Below, piece by piece: positions 56,603 through 64,000 of a stretch of DNA of 64,000 bases. The translations under genes were made by a program, and so were the position numbers. The notes below the pieces were generated by a model, which was not told where the DNA came from, did not search any database, and worked only from the letters and a program-made list of their open reading frames with translations. The stretch spans positions 269,501 to 333,500 of the forward strand of contig NZ_CP025628.1 in assembly GCF_003072465.1 (NCBI RefSeq), given 5' to 3'. Source of the DNA: Candidatus Kinetoplastibacterium sorsogonicusi. GTDB taxonomy: Bacteria; Pseudomonadota; Gammaproteobacteria; Burkholderiales; Burkholderiaceae_B. Within the stretch, counting starts at the first letter, position 1, and every line of letters starts with the position of its first letter.

Positions 56603-57139
56603 ATGCAAACATCACTTAAATTATTTAATAATATTAAAATATTTCATAAATTTTTTAATATAATTTTATTTATAATATTTATATTTTTTTCTAATATAGC
56701 TTATTCTCAATATATTAAAATAGGTTTTGTTAATACAGAACGTATATTAAGAGATTCAGAGCCAGCAAAAATTTCACAAAAGAAAATAGAATCTGAGTTT
56801 AAACAAAGAGATGATGAATTACAAAAATTATCTCGTGAACTACGTGAAAAATTAGAAGAATTTGATAGAGAATCTACTATATTATCTGATCATGAAAGAA
56901 TGAAATTTCAAAGAGATTTAAGTAATTTAGATAATGATTTACAAAGAAAGCGTAGAGAGTTTCAAGAAGATTTTAATCGTCGTAGAAATGAAGAATTTTC
57001 TGTTATAGTATCAAAAGCAAATGAAACTATAAAACGTATTGCACAACAAGAAGATTATGATTTGATTATTCAAGATGCTGTTACAGTAAATCCTAAAATT
57101 GATATAACAGAAAAAGTTATGATAACTTTATCTAAATAA
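56603..57139 (+). CDS. skp: Periplasmic chaperone Skp (OmpH family)
   Basis: Skp holds unfolded outer-membrane proteins in the periplasm for BamA. The 178-residue precursor has an N-terminal signal peptide (about 1-35, core IILFIIFIFFSNIAYS), then IGFVNTERILRDSEPAK and the long charged coiled-coil tentacles rich in Arg, Glu and Gln, closing with the DLIIQDAV strand. It follows bamA by 48 bases. lpxD, which nearly always follows skp, is absent. Confidence 0.93.
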   Translation: MQTSLKLFNNIKIFHKFFNIILFIIFIFFSNIAYSQYIKIGFVNTERILRDSEPAKISQKKIESEFKQRDDELQKLSRELREKLEEFDRESTILSDHERMKFQRDLSNLDNDLQRKRREFQEDFNRRRNEEFSVIVSKANETIKRIAQQEDYDLIIQDAVTVNPKIDITEKVMITLSK

Positions 57140-57172
57140 TATGTAATCTTAAATAAGCTATTTTTACATATT
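57138..57172 (+). terminator. Bulged hairpin after skp
   Basis: AATATGTAA (57138-57146) pairs with TTACATATT (57164-57172), and inside it AAATA/TATTT pairs around an AGC loop, giving about 14 pairs with one 4-base bulge. It starts at the skp stop codon and ends the rpsB-skp run. An A run rather than a T run follows, so termination efficiency is doubtful. Confidence 0.4.
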
Positions 57173-57304
57173 AAAAAAAATAATAACTTATAAAATTTTT
57201 CAAATAGAAAATCTTATATTATATATATGATGAAAATTTATTAATAATATTGGATAACAAATAAATGATTATATATAAGACATTATTATAATATAAAATC
57301 AATT

Positions 57305-57931
57305 ATGAAATTATTATCAAATAATATTTTATTAATTGCAGGTGTAGATGAAGTAGGAACTGGAGCTTTAGCAGGTCCTGTTTATGCTGCTGCAGTTATA
57401 ATAAATTATAAAAAATGTATATCTGAATTAAAAGACTCTAAATTACTATCACATATAAAACGACAAAATTTATCAGAAAAAATAAAAGAACATGCTATAG
57501 ATTGGTCTATAGCATGTTCTTCTGTGGAAGAAATAGATAATAATAATATATTATATGCATCTTTATTGGCTATGAATAGAGCAATTAAAAATTTAAAATA
57601 TATTCCTAGTCATATTTTAATAGATGGGTTACATGCTCCTGCTAACTATAATAAAAATACAAAAATCTTTACTATAGTAAAGGGTGATTTGTTTATACCT
57701 ACAATTTCTGCTGCTTCAATTTTAGCAAAGACAGCTAGAGATTTAGAAATGATAAGATTACATACAATTTATCCACAATATCAGTTTGATAAAAATAAAG
57801 GATATGGTACTGCATTTCATATAAAAATTTTGAAATCATTAGGTCCTTGTAATATCCATAGAAAAAATTTTCATCCTATAAAGAGATTCTATAAAAATGA
57901 AAATGAAACTAATAACATCAAAAGAAAATAA
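57305..57931 (+). CDS. rnhB: Ribonuclease HII
   Basis: RNase HII removes ribonucleotides and RNA primers from DNA. The 208-residue protein has the catalytic acidic residues in IAGVDEVGTGALAGPV (Asp-Glu), KDSKLLS, the ILIDGL aspartate and the AKTARDLEM segment. GTG in place of the usual GRG (GVDEVGTGALAG; most have GRGPLAG) is a notable substitution. Its end overlaps the next gene by 35 bases. In relatives the cluster lpxD-fabZ-lpxA-lpxB lies directly upstream. Confidence 0.92.
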   Translation: MKLLSNNILLIAGVDEVGTGALAGPVYAAAVIINYKKCISELKDSKLLSHIKRQNLSEKIKEHAIDWSIACSSVEEIDNNNILYASLLAMNRAIKNLKYIPSHILIDGLHAPANYNKNTKIFTIVKGDLFIPTISAASILAKTARDLEMIRLHTIYPQYQFDKNKGYGTAFHIKILKSLGPCNIHRKNFHPIKRFYKNENETNNIKRK

Positions 57932-58691
57932 AGAATTTAAATATTTATCAAAATTGTATAAATATTTTGGGAAGAAAGATAAAGTTATTATAGAAGGATT
58001 AAGACTATGTTCTTTATGGTTAGACAATTATGGATTACCAGAAAAAATTATAATTAATAATGATCATATTCATAACCAACAAATTACAAATATAATTAAT
58101 AATAAAAATATAAAAAATATTTTATTAATAAATAATCAATTAATGAATATATTAATAAATTCTAAAGGAACATATAATAAAGACATAATTTTTATTGTAA
58201 ATAAGCCTAAGCCAGAATTTTTAGGGAATAGAATTGATGATAATTGTGTAATACTTGAAAATATCCAAGATCCAGGTAATGTAGGTAATATAATTAGAAC
58301 TTGTGCTGCTGTTGGTATAAAAAAAATTTTTTTAAACGATAAATGTGCAACTCCATGGTCTTCAAAAGTATTAAAAAGTTCTCAAGGTGCTCATTTTTTT
58401 ATAGATATATATGAAAATAGTGATTTAAATAATATTATCAATATATTAAATATACCTTTAATTAGTACTTCTTTGATAAAAAATTCTATGAATTTATATG
58501 ATACAAAATTACCTAAAATTTGCGCATGGTTATTTGGTAATGAAGGAAATGGTATTTCTCATGAAATGAATTTAAAAGCTAATTTAATAATTAGCATAAA
58601 GCATAATAATATAGATTCATTAAATGTAACATCAGCAGCAGCCATATGTTTATTTGAACACAGACGTCAATTTTATTTATATAACAAATAA
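57897..58691 (+). CDS. TrmH/SpoU-family RNA 2'-O-methyltransferase
   Basis: SPOUT-class enzymes of this family methylate 2'-hydroxyls in rRNA or tRNA. The 264-residue protein has an N-terminal substrate-binding domain (about 1-95) and the SPOUT knot with motif 1 NIQDPGNVGNIIRTCAAVG, motif 2 WLFGNEGNGIS and motif 3 SLNVTSAAAICLFEHRRQ. Its start lies inside rnhB by 35 bases. In betaproteobacteria an RNA methyltransferase regularly follows rnhB and precedes ppsR. The exact target nucleotide cannot be predicted. Confidence 0.9.
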   Translation: MKMKLITSKENKEFKYLSKLYKYFGKKDKVIIEGLRLCSLWLDNYGLPEKIIINNDHIHNQQITNIINNKNIKNILLINNQLMNILINSKGTYNKDIIFIVNKPKPEFLGNRIDDNCVILENIQDPGNVGNIIRTCAAVGIKKIFLNDKCATPWSSKVLKSSQGAHFFIDIYENSDLNNIINILNIPLISTSLIKNSMNLYDTKLPKICAWLFGNEGNGISHEMNLKANLIISIKHNNIDSLNVTSAAAICLFEHRRQFYLYNK

Positions 58692-58693
58692 TT

Positions 58694-59527
58694 TCAGTTA
58701 ATCAAATTTTTGCTTAATCCAATTTGCTGCAAAATTGTAGTTGATATTTCTTCTATAGATTTATTTGTAGTGGATAATATTGGTATTTTTTCTTTATTCA
58801 TTATTTTTTCAGATTCTAAAACTTCATATTGACATTGTTTGAAATTAGAATATTGACTATTAGGTCTTCTTTCATTTCTAATTTCAGATAATCTTTCTGC
58901 TTGAATTGTAAGCCCAAATAATTTAGGTTTAAAAGGTATTATTGTAGATGGCAAAGATTTTCTTTCAAAATCATCAGGAGTTAATGGGAAATTTGCAGCT
59001 TTTATAGCATATTGCATAGCTAAGTATAAGCTAGTAGGTGTTTTACCACATCTAGATACGCCTATTAATATAACGTCAGCTTTATTTAGTTGATCAATAA
59101 ATTGTCCATCATCATGTGATAAGCTGAAATTTATAGCATCGATTCTATTTCTATATTTTTCAGTATCATTCATTGTATGACTTCTACCTATAGAATTACT
59201 TGATTTAATTCCTATTTTTTCTTCAATATATTCAACGAAAGTACCAAATAAATCTATAAATATTCCATTAGCATTTTTAATCATGTTTTTTATAATAGGA
59301 TCCACTAAAGTACTGAATACTATTGGAGTTTGTTGATATTGTATTGCATTGTTATTAATTTCTTCTACAACTTGTTTAGCTTTTTCTATACAAGAAATAA
59401 AAGGTATTCTGATTTGATTAAATCTGATGCTATCAAATTGAGATAATATAGAATTACTAAAAGTTTCTGCTGTTATTCCAGTACTATCAGATATTATATA
59501 AACAGTTCTTTCAATTAATTTATTCAT
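58694..59527 (-). CDS. ppsR: PEP synthase regulatory protein (bifunctional kinase/pyrophosphorylase)
   Basis: PpsR switches PEP synthase off by ADP-dependent phosphorylation and on by Pi-dependent dephosphorylation. The 277-residue DUF299 protein opens with DSTGITAETFSNSIL and has the P-loop GVSRCGKTPTS near 155 followed by YLAMQYAIKAANFPL. It diverges from ppsA, the standard betaproteobacterial pair. The 202-base spacer carries a strong hairpin facing ppsA. Confidence 0.95.
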   Translation of the reverse strand: MNKLIERTVYIISDSTGITAETFSNSILSQFDSIRFNQIRIPFISCIEKAKQVVEEINNNAIQYQQTPIVFSTLVDPIIKNMIKNANGIFIDLFGTFVEYIEEKIGIKSSNSIGRSHTMNDTEKYRNRIDAINFSLSHDDGQFIDQLNKADVILIGVSRCGKTPTSLYLAMQYAIKAANFPLTPDDFERKSLPSTIIPFKPKLFGLTIQAERLSEIRNERRPNSQYSNFKQCQYEVLESEKIMNKEKIPILSTTNKSIEEISTTILQQIGLSKNLIN

Positions 59528-59657
59528 TGTTCTTTATAAAACAAAAATTGATTGTTGTTATTTGTTATCAAATGATATGATAAATATCATAGATATTTTT
59601 ATTTTTTCGTTCTTTTTATAATGTATCAATTATACTGATATATTCATAGTTTTTTGT

Positions 59658-59703
59658 AAATAAGTTTAATAAAAAAATTTATAATTTTTTATTAAACTTA
59701 TTT
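59658..59703 (+). promoter_or_regulatory. 19-bp perfect hairpin with T run ahead of ppsA
   Basis: Arms 59658-59676 and 59685-59703 (AAATAAGTTTAATAAAAAA and complement) pair perfectly around an 8-base loop, followed by TTTT. The hairpin ends 26 bases before the ppsA ATG, on the plus strand. ppsR upstream points left, so there is no rightward transcript to end. An attenuator in the ppsA leader or a translational control stem are the main options. Confidence 0.6.
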
Positions 59704-59729
59704 TTTTAATATATTTTAGGGTGTTTTAA

Positions 59730-62090
59730 ATGTCTTATATAATTCCTTTTGAAGATCTTCGCATGTCTGACATTGATTCTGTCGGAGGTAAAAATGCTTC
59801 TCTTGGTGAAATGATTAGTCAATTATCTTGTGCAGGAGTAAGAGTACCTAGTGGTTTTGCTACAACAGCACAAGCATTTAGTGATTTTCTAAAACAATCT
59901 AATTTAGATAATCGTATTAATGAGTGTTTATCAAATTTAGATGCAGATAATTTAAAAGAATTAACATCTGCTGGAGCTAAAATTCGTCAATGGATTATAG
60001 ATACTCCTTTTCCTAAAAAATTTGAAAAAGAAATAAGAGATGCTTTTGCTCAATTAAATTCTAATAATAATTACTCCTTTGCAGTAAGATCTTCAGCTAC
60101 TGCTGAAGATCTACCAGATGCATCATTCGCAGGACAACAGGAGACATTTTTAAATGTTATAGGTATAGATGATATTTTAAATAAAATAAAGCATGTATTT
60201 GCTTCATTATATAATGATAGAGCTATATCATATAGAATACATAAAGGATATTCTGGTACTCAAGTATATCTTTCAGCTGGTATACAAAGAATGGTTAGAT
60301 CTGATATTGGTAGTGCTGGTGTAATGTTTACTATTGATACCGAAAGTGGATTTAAAGATGTAGTATTTATTACATCTTCATATGGACTTGGAGAAACAGT
60401 TGTACAAGGTGCTGTTAATCCAGATGAGTTTTATGTGTTTAAACCAACTTTAGCTGTAGGAAAAGATTCTATAATAAGCCGTAGAATCGGTTCAAAATTG
60501 ATCAAAATGGAATTCGATCAAAATTCTAATGGTGTGAAAACTATTGATGTTAATGTTAGTGATCGTAATAAATATTCTCTTACAGATAAAGAAATTATTG
60601 AATTAGCAAAATATGCTGTAATCATAGAAAATCATTATGGCCGTCCAATGGATATAGAATGGGGAAAAGATGGTTTAGATGGAAAATTATATATATTACA
60701 AGCACGTCCAGAAACTGTAAAATCTCAACAAGTAGAAAATAATTCACAGTTACGATATAGATTAAAAACTAATGATAAAAATCTTCTTATTACTGGAAGA
60801 GCAATAGGACAAAAAATAGGATCTGGTAAAGTAAAAATTATCCATGAAGTTTCAGAAATAAATTTAGTAGAAGATGGTGATATATTAGTAACTGATATGA
60901 CAGATCCAAATTGGGAACCAATTATGAAAAAAGCATCTGCTATTGTCACTAATAGAGGAGGTAGAACTTGTCATGCTGCGATTATTGCTAGGGAATTAGG
61001 AATTCCTGCTGTTGTAGGTTGCGGAAATGCTACAGAAATATTATCTACTAAAGAAATAGTAACAGTATCTTGTGCAGAAGGAGATGAAGGCAGAATATAT
61101 GATGGATTATTGGAAACTCATATAGAAGAAGTTCATAGAGGTGTTATGCCTGATATAAATGTAAAAATTATGATGAATGTTGGTAATCCTCATTTAGCTT
61201 TCGAATTTAGTCAATTACCAAATAATGGTGTTGGTTTAGCAAGGCTAGAATTCATTATTAATAATAATATAGGTATCCATCCAAAAGCTATACTAGATTA
61301 TCCTAATTTAGATTCTACACTAAAAAAAGCTATTGAATCTTCCTCTAGAGGTTATTCAAATCCCAAAGATTTTTATATAAAAAAAATAGTAGAAGGAGTT
61401 TCTACTATTGCAGCAGCTTTTTGGCCAAAACCTGTGATTGTCAGATTGTCTGATTTTAAATCTAATGAATATAAAAAATTAGTAGGTGGATCTAGATATG
61501 AACCTGATGAAGAAAATCCTATGTTAGGTTATAGAGGTGTATCTAGATATATTTCTAAAGATTTTGAAGATTGTTTTAGCATGGAATGTGAAGCAATTAG
61601 AACAGTTAGAAATAATATGGGATTATCTAACGTAGAAATCATGATACCATTTGTAAGAACTATTGATAATGCTAAACATGTTATTAATCTTTTAGAAAAA
61701 AATGGCTTAACAAGAGGAAAAGATGGTTTAAAAATTATCATGATGTGTGAATTACCAAGTAATGCACTTTTAGCAGATCAATTTTTAGAATTTTTTGATG
61801 GATTTTCTATTGGTTCTAATGATATGACACAGTTAACGTTAGGTTTAGATAGAGATTCAGGCATTGCAGAATTAGTTGCTGATTTTGATGAAAGAAATGA
61901 TGCTGTAAAAATGCTTTTACATTTAGCTATCAAAGCTTGTGTTGATAAGAAAAAGTATATTGGTATATGTGGTCAAGGTCCTAGTGATCATATTGATTTT
62001 GCAAAATGGTTATTGAATCAAGGCATTACGTCTATTTCTTTAAATCCTGATACTGTAATAGATACTTGGAAAATGTTACATAATCATTAG
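59730..62090 (+). CDS. ppsA: Phosphoenolpyruvate synthase
   Basis: PpsA converts pyruvate and ATP to PEP, AMP and phosphate, feeding gluconeogenesis. The 786-residue protein has the N-terminal ATP-grasp domain (VGGKNASLGEM and RSSATAEDLPDASFAGQQETFLN), the phosphohistidine domain with catalytic His415 in GGRTCHAAIIARELGIPAVVG, and the C-terminal PEP-binding barrel (FSIGSNDMTQLTLGLDRD, then ICGQGPSD). It is convergent with smpB across a strong shared hairpin. AGGG lies before the ATG. Confidence 0.97.
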   Translation: MSYIIPFEDLRMSDIDSVGGKNASLGEMISQLSCAGVRVPSGFATTAQAFSDFLKQSNLDNRINECLSNLDADNLKELTSAGAKIRQWIIDTPFPKKFEKEIRDAFAQLNSNNNYSFAVRSSATAEDLPDASFAGQQETFLNVIGIDDILNKIKHVFASLYNDRAISYRIHKGYSGTQVYLSAGIQRMVRSDIGSAGVMFTIDTESGFKDVVFITSSYGLGETVVQGAVNPDEFYVFKPTLAVGKDSIISRRIGSKLIKMEFDQNSNGVKTIDVNVSDRNKYSLTDKEIIELAKYAVIIENHYGRPMDIEWGKDGLDGKLYILQARPETVKSQQVENNSQLRYRLKTNDKNLLITGRAIGQKIGSGKVKIIHEVSEINLVEDGDILVTDMTDPNWEPIMKKASAIVTNRGGRTCHAAIIARELGIPAVVGCGNATEILSTKEIVTVSCAEGDEGRIYDGLLETHIEEVHRGVMPDINVKIMMNVGNPHLAFEFSQLPNNGVGLARLEFIINNNIGIHPKAILDYPNLDSTLKKAIESSSRGYSNPKDFYIKKIVEGVSTIAAAFWPKPVIVRLSDFKSNEYKKLVGGSRYEPDEENPMLGYRGVSRYISKDFEDCFSMECEAIRTVRNNMGLSNVEIMIPFVRTIDNAKHVINLLEKNGLTRGKDGLKIIMMCELPSNALLADQFLEFFDGFSIGSNDMTQLTLGLDRDSGIAELVADFDERNDAVKMLLHLAIKACVDKKKYIGICGQGPSDHIDFAKWLLNQGITSISLNPDTVIDTWKMLHNH

Positions 62091-62110
62091 TATAAAGAGA
62101 GATTTGTAAA

Positions 62111-62148
62111 ATAATTAAATTTGTATCTAAAGATACAAATTTAATTAT
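62111..62148. terminator. Bidirectional hairpin between ppsA and smpB
   Basis: Arms 62111-62127 and 62132-62148 form 17 perfect pairs (core TTTGTATC/GATACAAA) around the loop TAAA. It lies 20 bases after ppsA and covers the smpB stop codon. A shared rho-independent terminator is the natural reading. Confidence 0.75.
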
Positions 62149-62591
62149 CTTGAAAATTTGAATAACCGTTCTTTTTCTCTATTCCATTCCTTGTTTTTTA
62201 AACTTTCTCTTTTATCATAAGATTTTTTGCCTTTACCAAGAGCAAATTCAACTTTAATTAAATTATTTTTAAAATGAAGATTTAATGGAACTAATGAATA
62301 CCCTTTTTGATCTACTTTACCTATTAATTTATTAATTTCTTTTGCTTTTAATAGCATTTTTCTATTTCTTTTAGGGTCAATATCTGTTATTTTTGAAGCT
62401 GTATGGAGGGGACTAATATGCATACCTACAATAAATATTTCACTATTTCTTATTATAATATAACTTTCTTGTAATTGTACTCTATTTTGTTTTATGGCTT
62501 TTACTTCCCATCCTTGTAAAGAAATACCTGCTTCATATTTATCTTCTATAAAATAATTATGATAAGCTTTTCTATTTTCTGTAATATTCAT
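62145..62591 (-). CDS. smpB: SsrA-binding protein SmpB
   Basis: SmpB delivers tmRNA to stalled ribosomes for trans-translation. The 148-residue protein has the oligonucleotide-binding core (ENRKAYHNYFIEDKYEAGISLQGWEVKAIKQN in segments) and the basic C-terminal tail (GKGKKSYDKRESLKNKEWNREKERLF) that mimics the codon-anticodon helix. The ssrA gene is not in the window. It diverges from ratA by 46 bases, the standard arrangement. Confidence 0.97.
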   Translation of the reverse strand: MNITENRKAYHNYFIEDKYEAGISLQGWEVKAIKQNRVQLQESYIIIRNSEIFIVGMHISPLHTASKITDIDPKRNRKMLLKAKEINKLIGKVDQKGYSLVPLNLHFKNNLIKVEFALGKGKKSYDKRESLKNKEWNREKERLFKFSR

Positions 62592-62637
62592 AATTTTAAA
62601 TGTTAAGTTTAAGATAGTTTTATTATATAAGGTAATT

Positions 62638-63075
62638 ATGCATAATATTCATCAAACAATTACTATGCCATATAGTGCATTCCAAATATTTCAATTAGTT
62701 GCTGATGTGGAAAAATATCCAGAATTTATGCCATGGTGTGAAACATCAGAAATAAATGAGTATTTTTCCGAAAATAATAATGTTGTTTCATTATATATGA
62801 AATTTATTGGAGTAACTTATTTTATTCAAACTAAAAATTTTTATTATATGCCTAATAAAATAGAATTACATTTATTAGAAGGACCATTTTCTTATTTATA
62901 TGGACTATGGTTATTTGAAGATATAAAATACAATTCATGTAAAGTAGATTTTAAAATGCAATATGAATTTAAAAATTCTATTATGAGCTTAATAATTCAA
63001 CCATTTTTTAATAATATTACATCTCATATGATAGGTAATTTTATTAAAAGAGCTAATTGCGTTTATAAAATATGA
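62638..63075 (+). CDS. ratA: RatA/Coq10-type START-domain protein
   Basis: This 145-residue single-domain protein belongs to the polyketide-cyclase/Coq10 family. E. coli RatA has been described as a ribosome association toxin, while eukaryotic Coq10 binds ubiquinone; a quinone-chaperone role fits a symbiont better (inference). The signature is PYSAFQIFQLVADVEKYPEFMPWC at 11-34 and the C-terminal helix from NNITSHMIGNFIKRA. It overlaps rnfH by 4 bases, and smpB is divergent, as in E. coli. Confidence 0.9.
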   Translation: MHNIHQTITMPYSAFQIFQLVADVEKYPEFMPWCETSEINEYFSENNNVVSLYMKFIGVTYFIQTKNFYYMPNKIELHLLEGPFSYLYGLWLFEDIKYNSCKVDFKMQYEFKNSIMSLIIQPFFNNITSHMIGNFIKRANCVYKI

Positions 63076-63365
63076 ATATATCTAAAAAAATTACAGTTGA
63101 AATATTTTATTCACATAATAAAAATCATTTATGGAAACAAGTACTTTTATTACCTAATAATACTAATATTTCTGAGGCTTTATTAATGTCAGATTTTAAT
63201 ATATACTTTCCAAATATAAATCCTATTGAGAATGGAATCAGTATTTTTGGTAAAATACAAAGTAAAGATTATATATTAGAAAATAATGATAGAATAGATA
63301 TATGTAGACCCTTAATTTTCGATCCTCATTTATTAAGATCTAAAATTAGAAAATTTAAAAAATAA
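63072..63365 (+). CDS. rnfH: RnfH-family ubiquitin-fold protein
   Basis: RnfH (RatB) is a small beta-grasp protein of unknown function encoded next to ratA. The 97-residue sequence has ITVEIFYSHNKNHLWKQVLLL at the start, the GISIFGKI strand near 57 and the closing NNDRIDICRPLIFDPHLLRSKIRK, typical of the family. It overlaps ratA by 4 bases and should be translated with it. Confidence 0.9.
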   Translation: MNISKKITVEIFYSHNKNHLWKQVLLLPNNTNISEALLMSDFNIYFPNINPIENGISIFGKIQSKDYILENNDRIDICRPLIFDPHLLRSKIRKFKK

Positions 63366-63380
63366 TTTAATTAATTAATC

Positions 63381-64000
63381 ATGCAAGATAAAGAATATCA
63401 TAATCATAAAATTTTTAGAGCAGGTTGGTTACGCGCTGCAGTTTTAGGTGCAAATGATGGCATAATATCCACAGCTAGTTTAATTGCTGGGATGGCCGCA
63501 ATTAATTCTGATTATAACATTATTATTACAACAGGTTTTGCTGGCCTTATATCTGGAGCTTTATCCATGTCTGCTGGAGAATATGTATCAGTATGTTCAC
63601 AATCAGATATAGAAATAGCAGATTTGAAATTAGAAGCATTATCATTAAAAAATAATTCTGAATATGAATTACAAGAATTAACTCAAATTTATATAGATAG
63701 AGGCTTATCAAAAAAATTAGCTTATGATGTTGCGGTATCTTTAACAAAACACAACGCTTTGGATGCTCATGCTAGAGATGAATTAGGTATATCTATGCAT
63801 AATAGAGCCAATCCTATTAAAGCTGCAATAGCATCTTTTTTTTCATTTTCAACTGGTGCAACATTACCAATGTTAGTTGCATTATTAAGCCCTGTAGAAC
63901 ATATGATATTTTCTATAATTACTAGTTCTGTATTATGGTTAGCTACATTAGGAATTATATCAGCTCATACAGGAGGAGCTAAAATATTACCAGCTACAAC
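63381..64000 (+). CDS. VIT1/CCC1-family iron/manganese transporter (3' end outside window)
   Basis: The ORF starts ATG at 63381 and runs off the window after 206 codons. It opens with RAGWLRAAVLGANDGIISTASLIAGMA, the first membrane segment and cytoplasmic signature of the VIT family, then GFAGLISGALSMSAGEYVSV as the second, a charged cytoplasmic metal-binding domain (about 70-140: YIDRGLSKKLAYDVAV, HARDELGI) and the third and fourth membrane segments. Such transporters export or sequester iron or manganese. It follows rnfH by 15 bases. In relatives guaB often follows this cluster. Confidence 0.88.
   Translation, partial: MQDKEYHNHKIFRAGWLRAAVLGANDGIISTASLIAGMAAINSDYNIIITTGFAGLISGALSMSAGEYVSVCSQSDIEIADLKLEALSLKNNSEYELQELTQIYIDRGLSKKLAYDVAVSLTKHNALDAHARDELGISMHNRANPIKAAIASFFSFSTGATLPMLVALLSPVEHMIFSIITSSVLWLATLGIISAHTGGAKILPAT

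Noticed and set aside
1..64000. CRISPR arrays, insertion sequences, phage genes or toxin-antitoxin modules
   Set aside because: No direct-repeat array, transposase, integrase or defence gene was seen on either strand; RatA is a housekeeping START-domain protein despite its toxin label.

Overview
The window is a gene-dense, very AT-rich stretch (roughly a quarter G+C by eye) of a reduced betaproteobacterial genome using the standard bacterial code (TGA ends aceF and tatD). The order of conserved blocks (rpsB-tsf-pyrH-frr-uppS-cdsA-dxr-bamA-skp, ppsR/ppsA, an rpfE-like gene next to recJ, smpB/ratA/rnfH), the lipoyl-domain-bearing Lpd and the betaproteobacterial style of many proteins point to Burkholderiales/Alcaligenaceae. 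The AT bias, short spacers, overlapping genes, lack of insertion sequences and missing members of normally fixed operons point to a long-term intracellular symbiont. My best guess is a Candidatus Kinetoplastibacterium-type symbiont of trypanosomatid protists. This is an inference from gene content and was not tested by a search.

Layout. 1-8.3 kb: partial ppiD, rsmD, ftsY, riboflavin genes (ribBA, ribH), nusB, thiL, pgpA, then leftward pyrF, rpoZ, gmk. 8.6-13.6 kb: amn (AMP nucleosidase), tRNA-Ala(CGC), xth, rpsT, murJ, adk. 13.6-14.7 kb: the only large low-coding stretch, holding a 55-residue Trm112-like gene and a cluster of three DnaA-box-like 9-mers. 14.7-20.7 kb: sodB, a cold-shock gene, ubiK, rpmI-rplT, pheST and a small unknown gene. 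21-31 kb: folD, the pyruvate dehydrogenase operon aceE-aceF-lpd, an MscM/YbdG channel, nadE. 30.8-36.2 kb: recJ, the rpfE-like gene, lolC-lolD, tatD. 36.4-45.8 kb: purL, yicC, rph, folC-dedD-cvpA-purF. 45.8-48 kb: dsbB, marC, map (leftward). 48.2-58.7 kb: the rpsB to skp block, rnhB and an RNA methyltransferase. 58.7-64 kb: ppsR, ppsA, smpB, ratA, rnfH and a partial VIT-family transporter.

Together the genes describe a cell that keeps translation, RNA decay, outer-membrane protein and lipoprotein sorting (BamA, Skp, LolCD), peptidoglycan export (MurJ, UppS), pyruvate metabolism (PDH, PEP synthase) and cofactor or nucleotide supply (riboflavin, folate, thiamine, NAD, purines). Genes that usually sit at several of these sites for lipid A/KDO synthesis (lpxD-fabZ-lpxA-lpxB between skp and rnhB; kdsB and lpxK around the Trm112 gene) and rseP (between dxr and bamA) are absent here.

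I did not find a clearly new multigene system. The most rewarding items are regulatory or evolutionary: a pseudoknot-like rpsB leader, terminator-like perfect hairpins in front of both aceE and ppsA with no rightward gene before them, a possible replication origin in the 13.6-14.7 kb gap, an eroded GTP cyclohydrolase II domain in RibBA, and start-to-start overlap of the divergent rsmD and ftsY genes.
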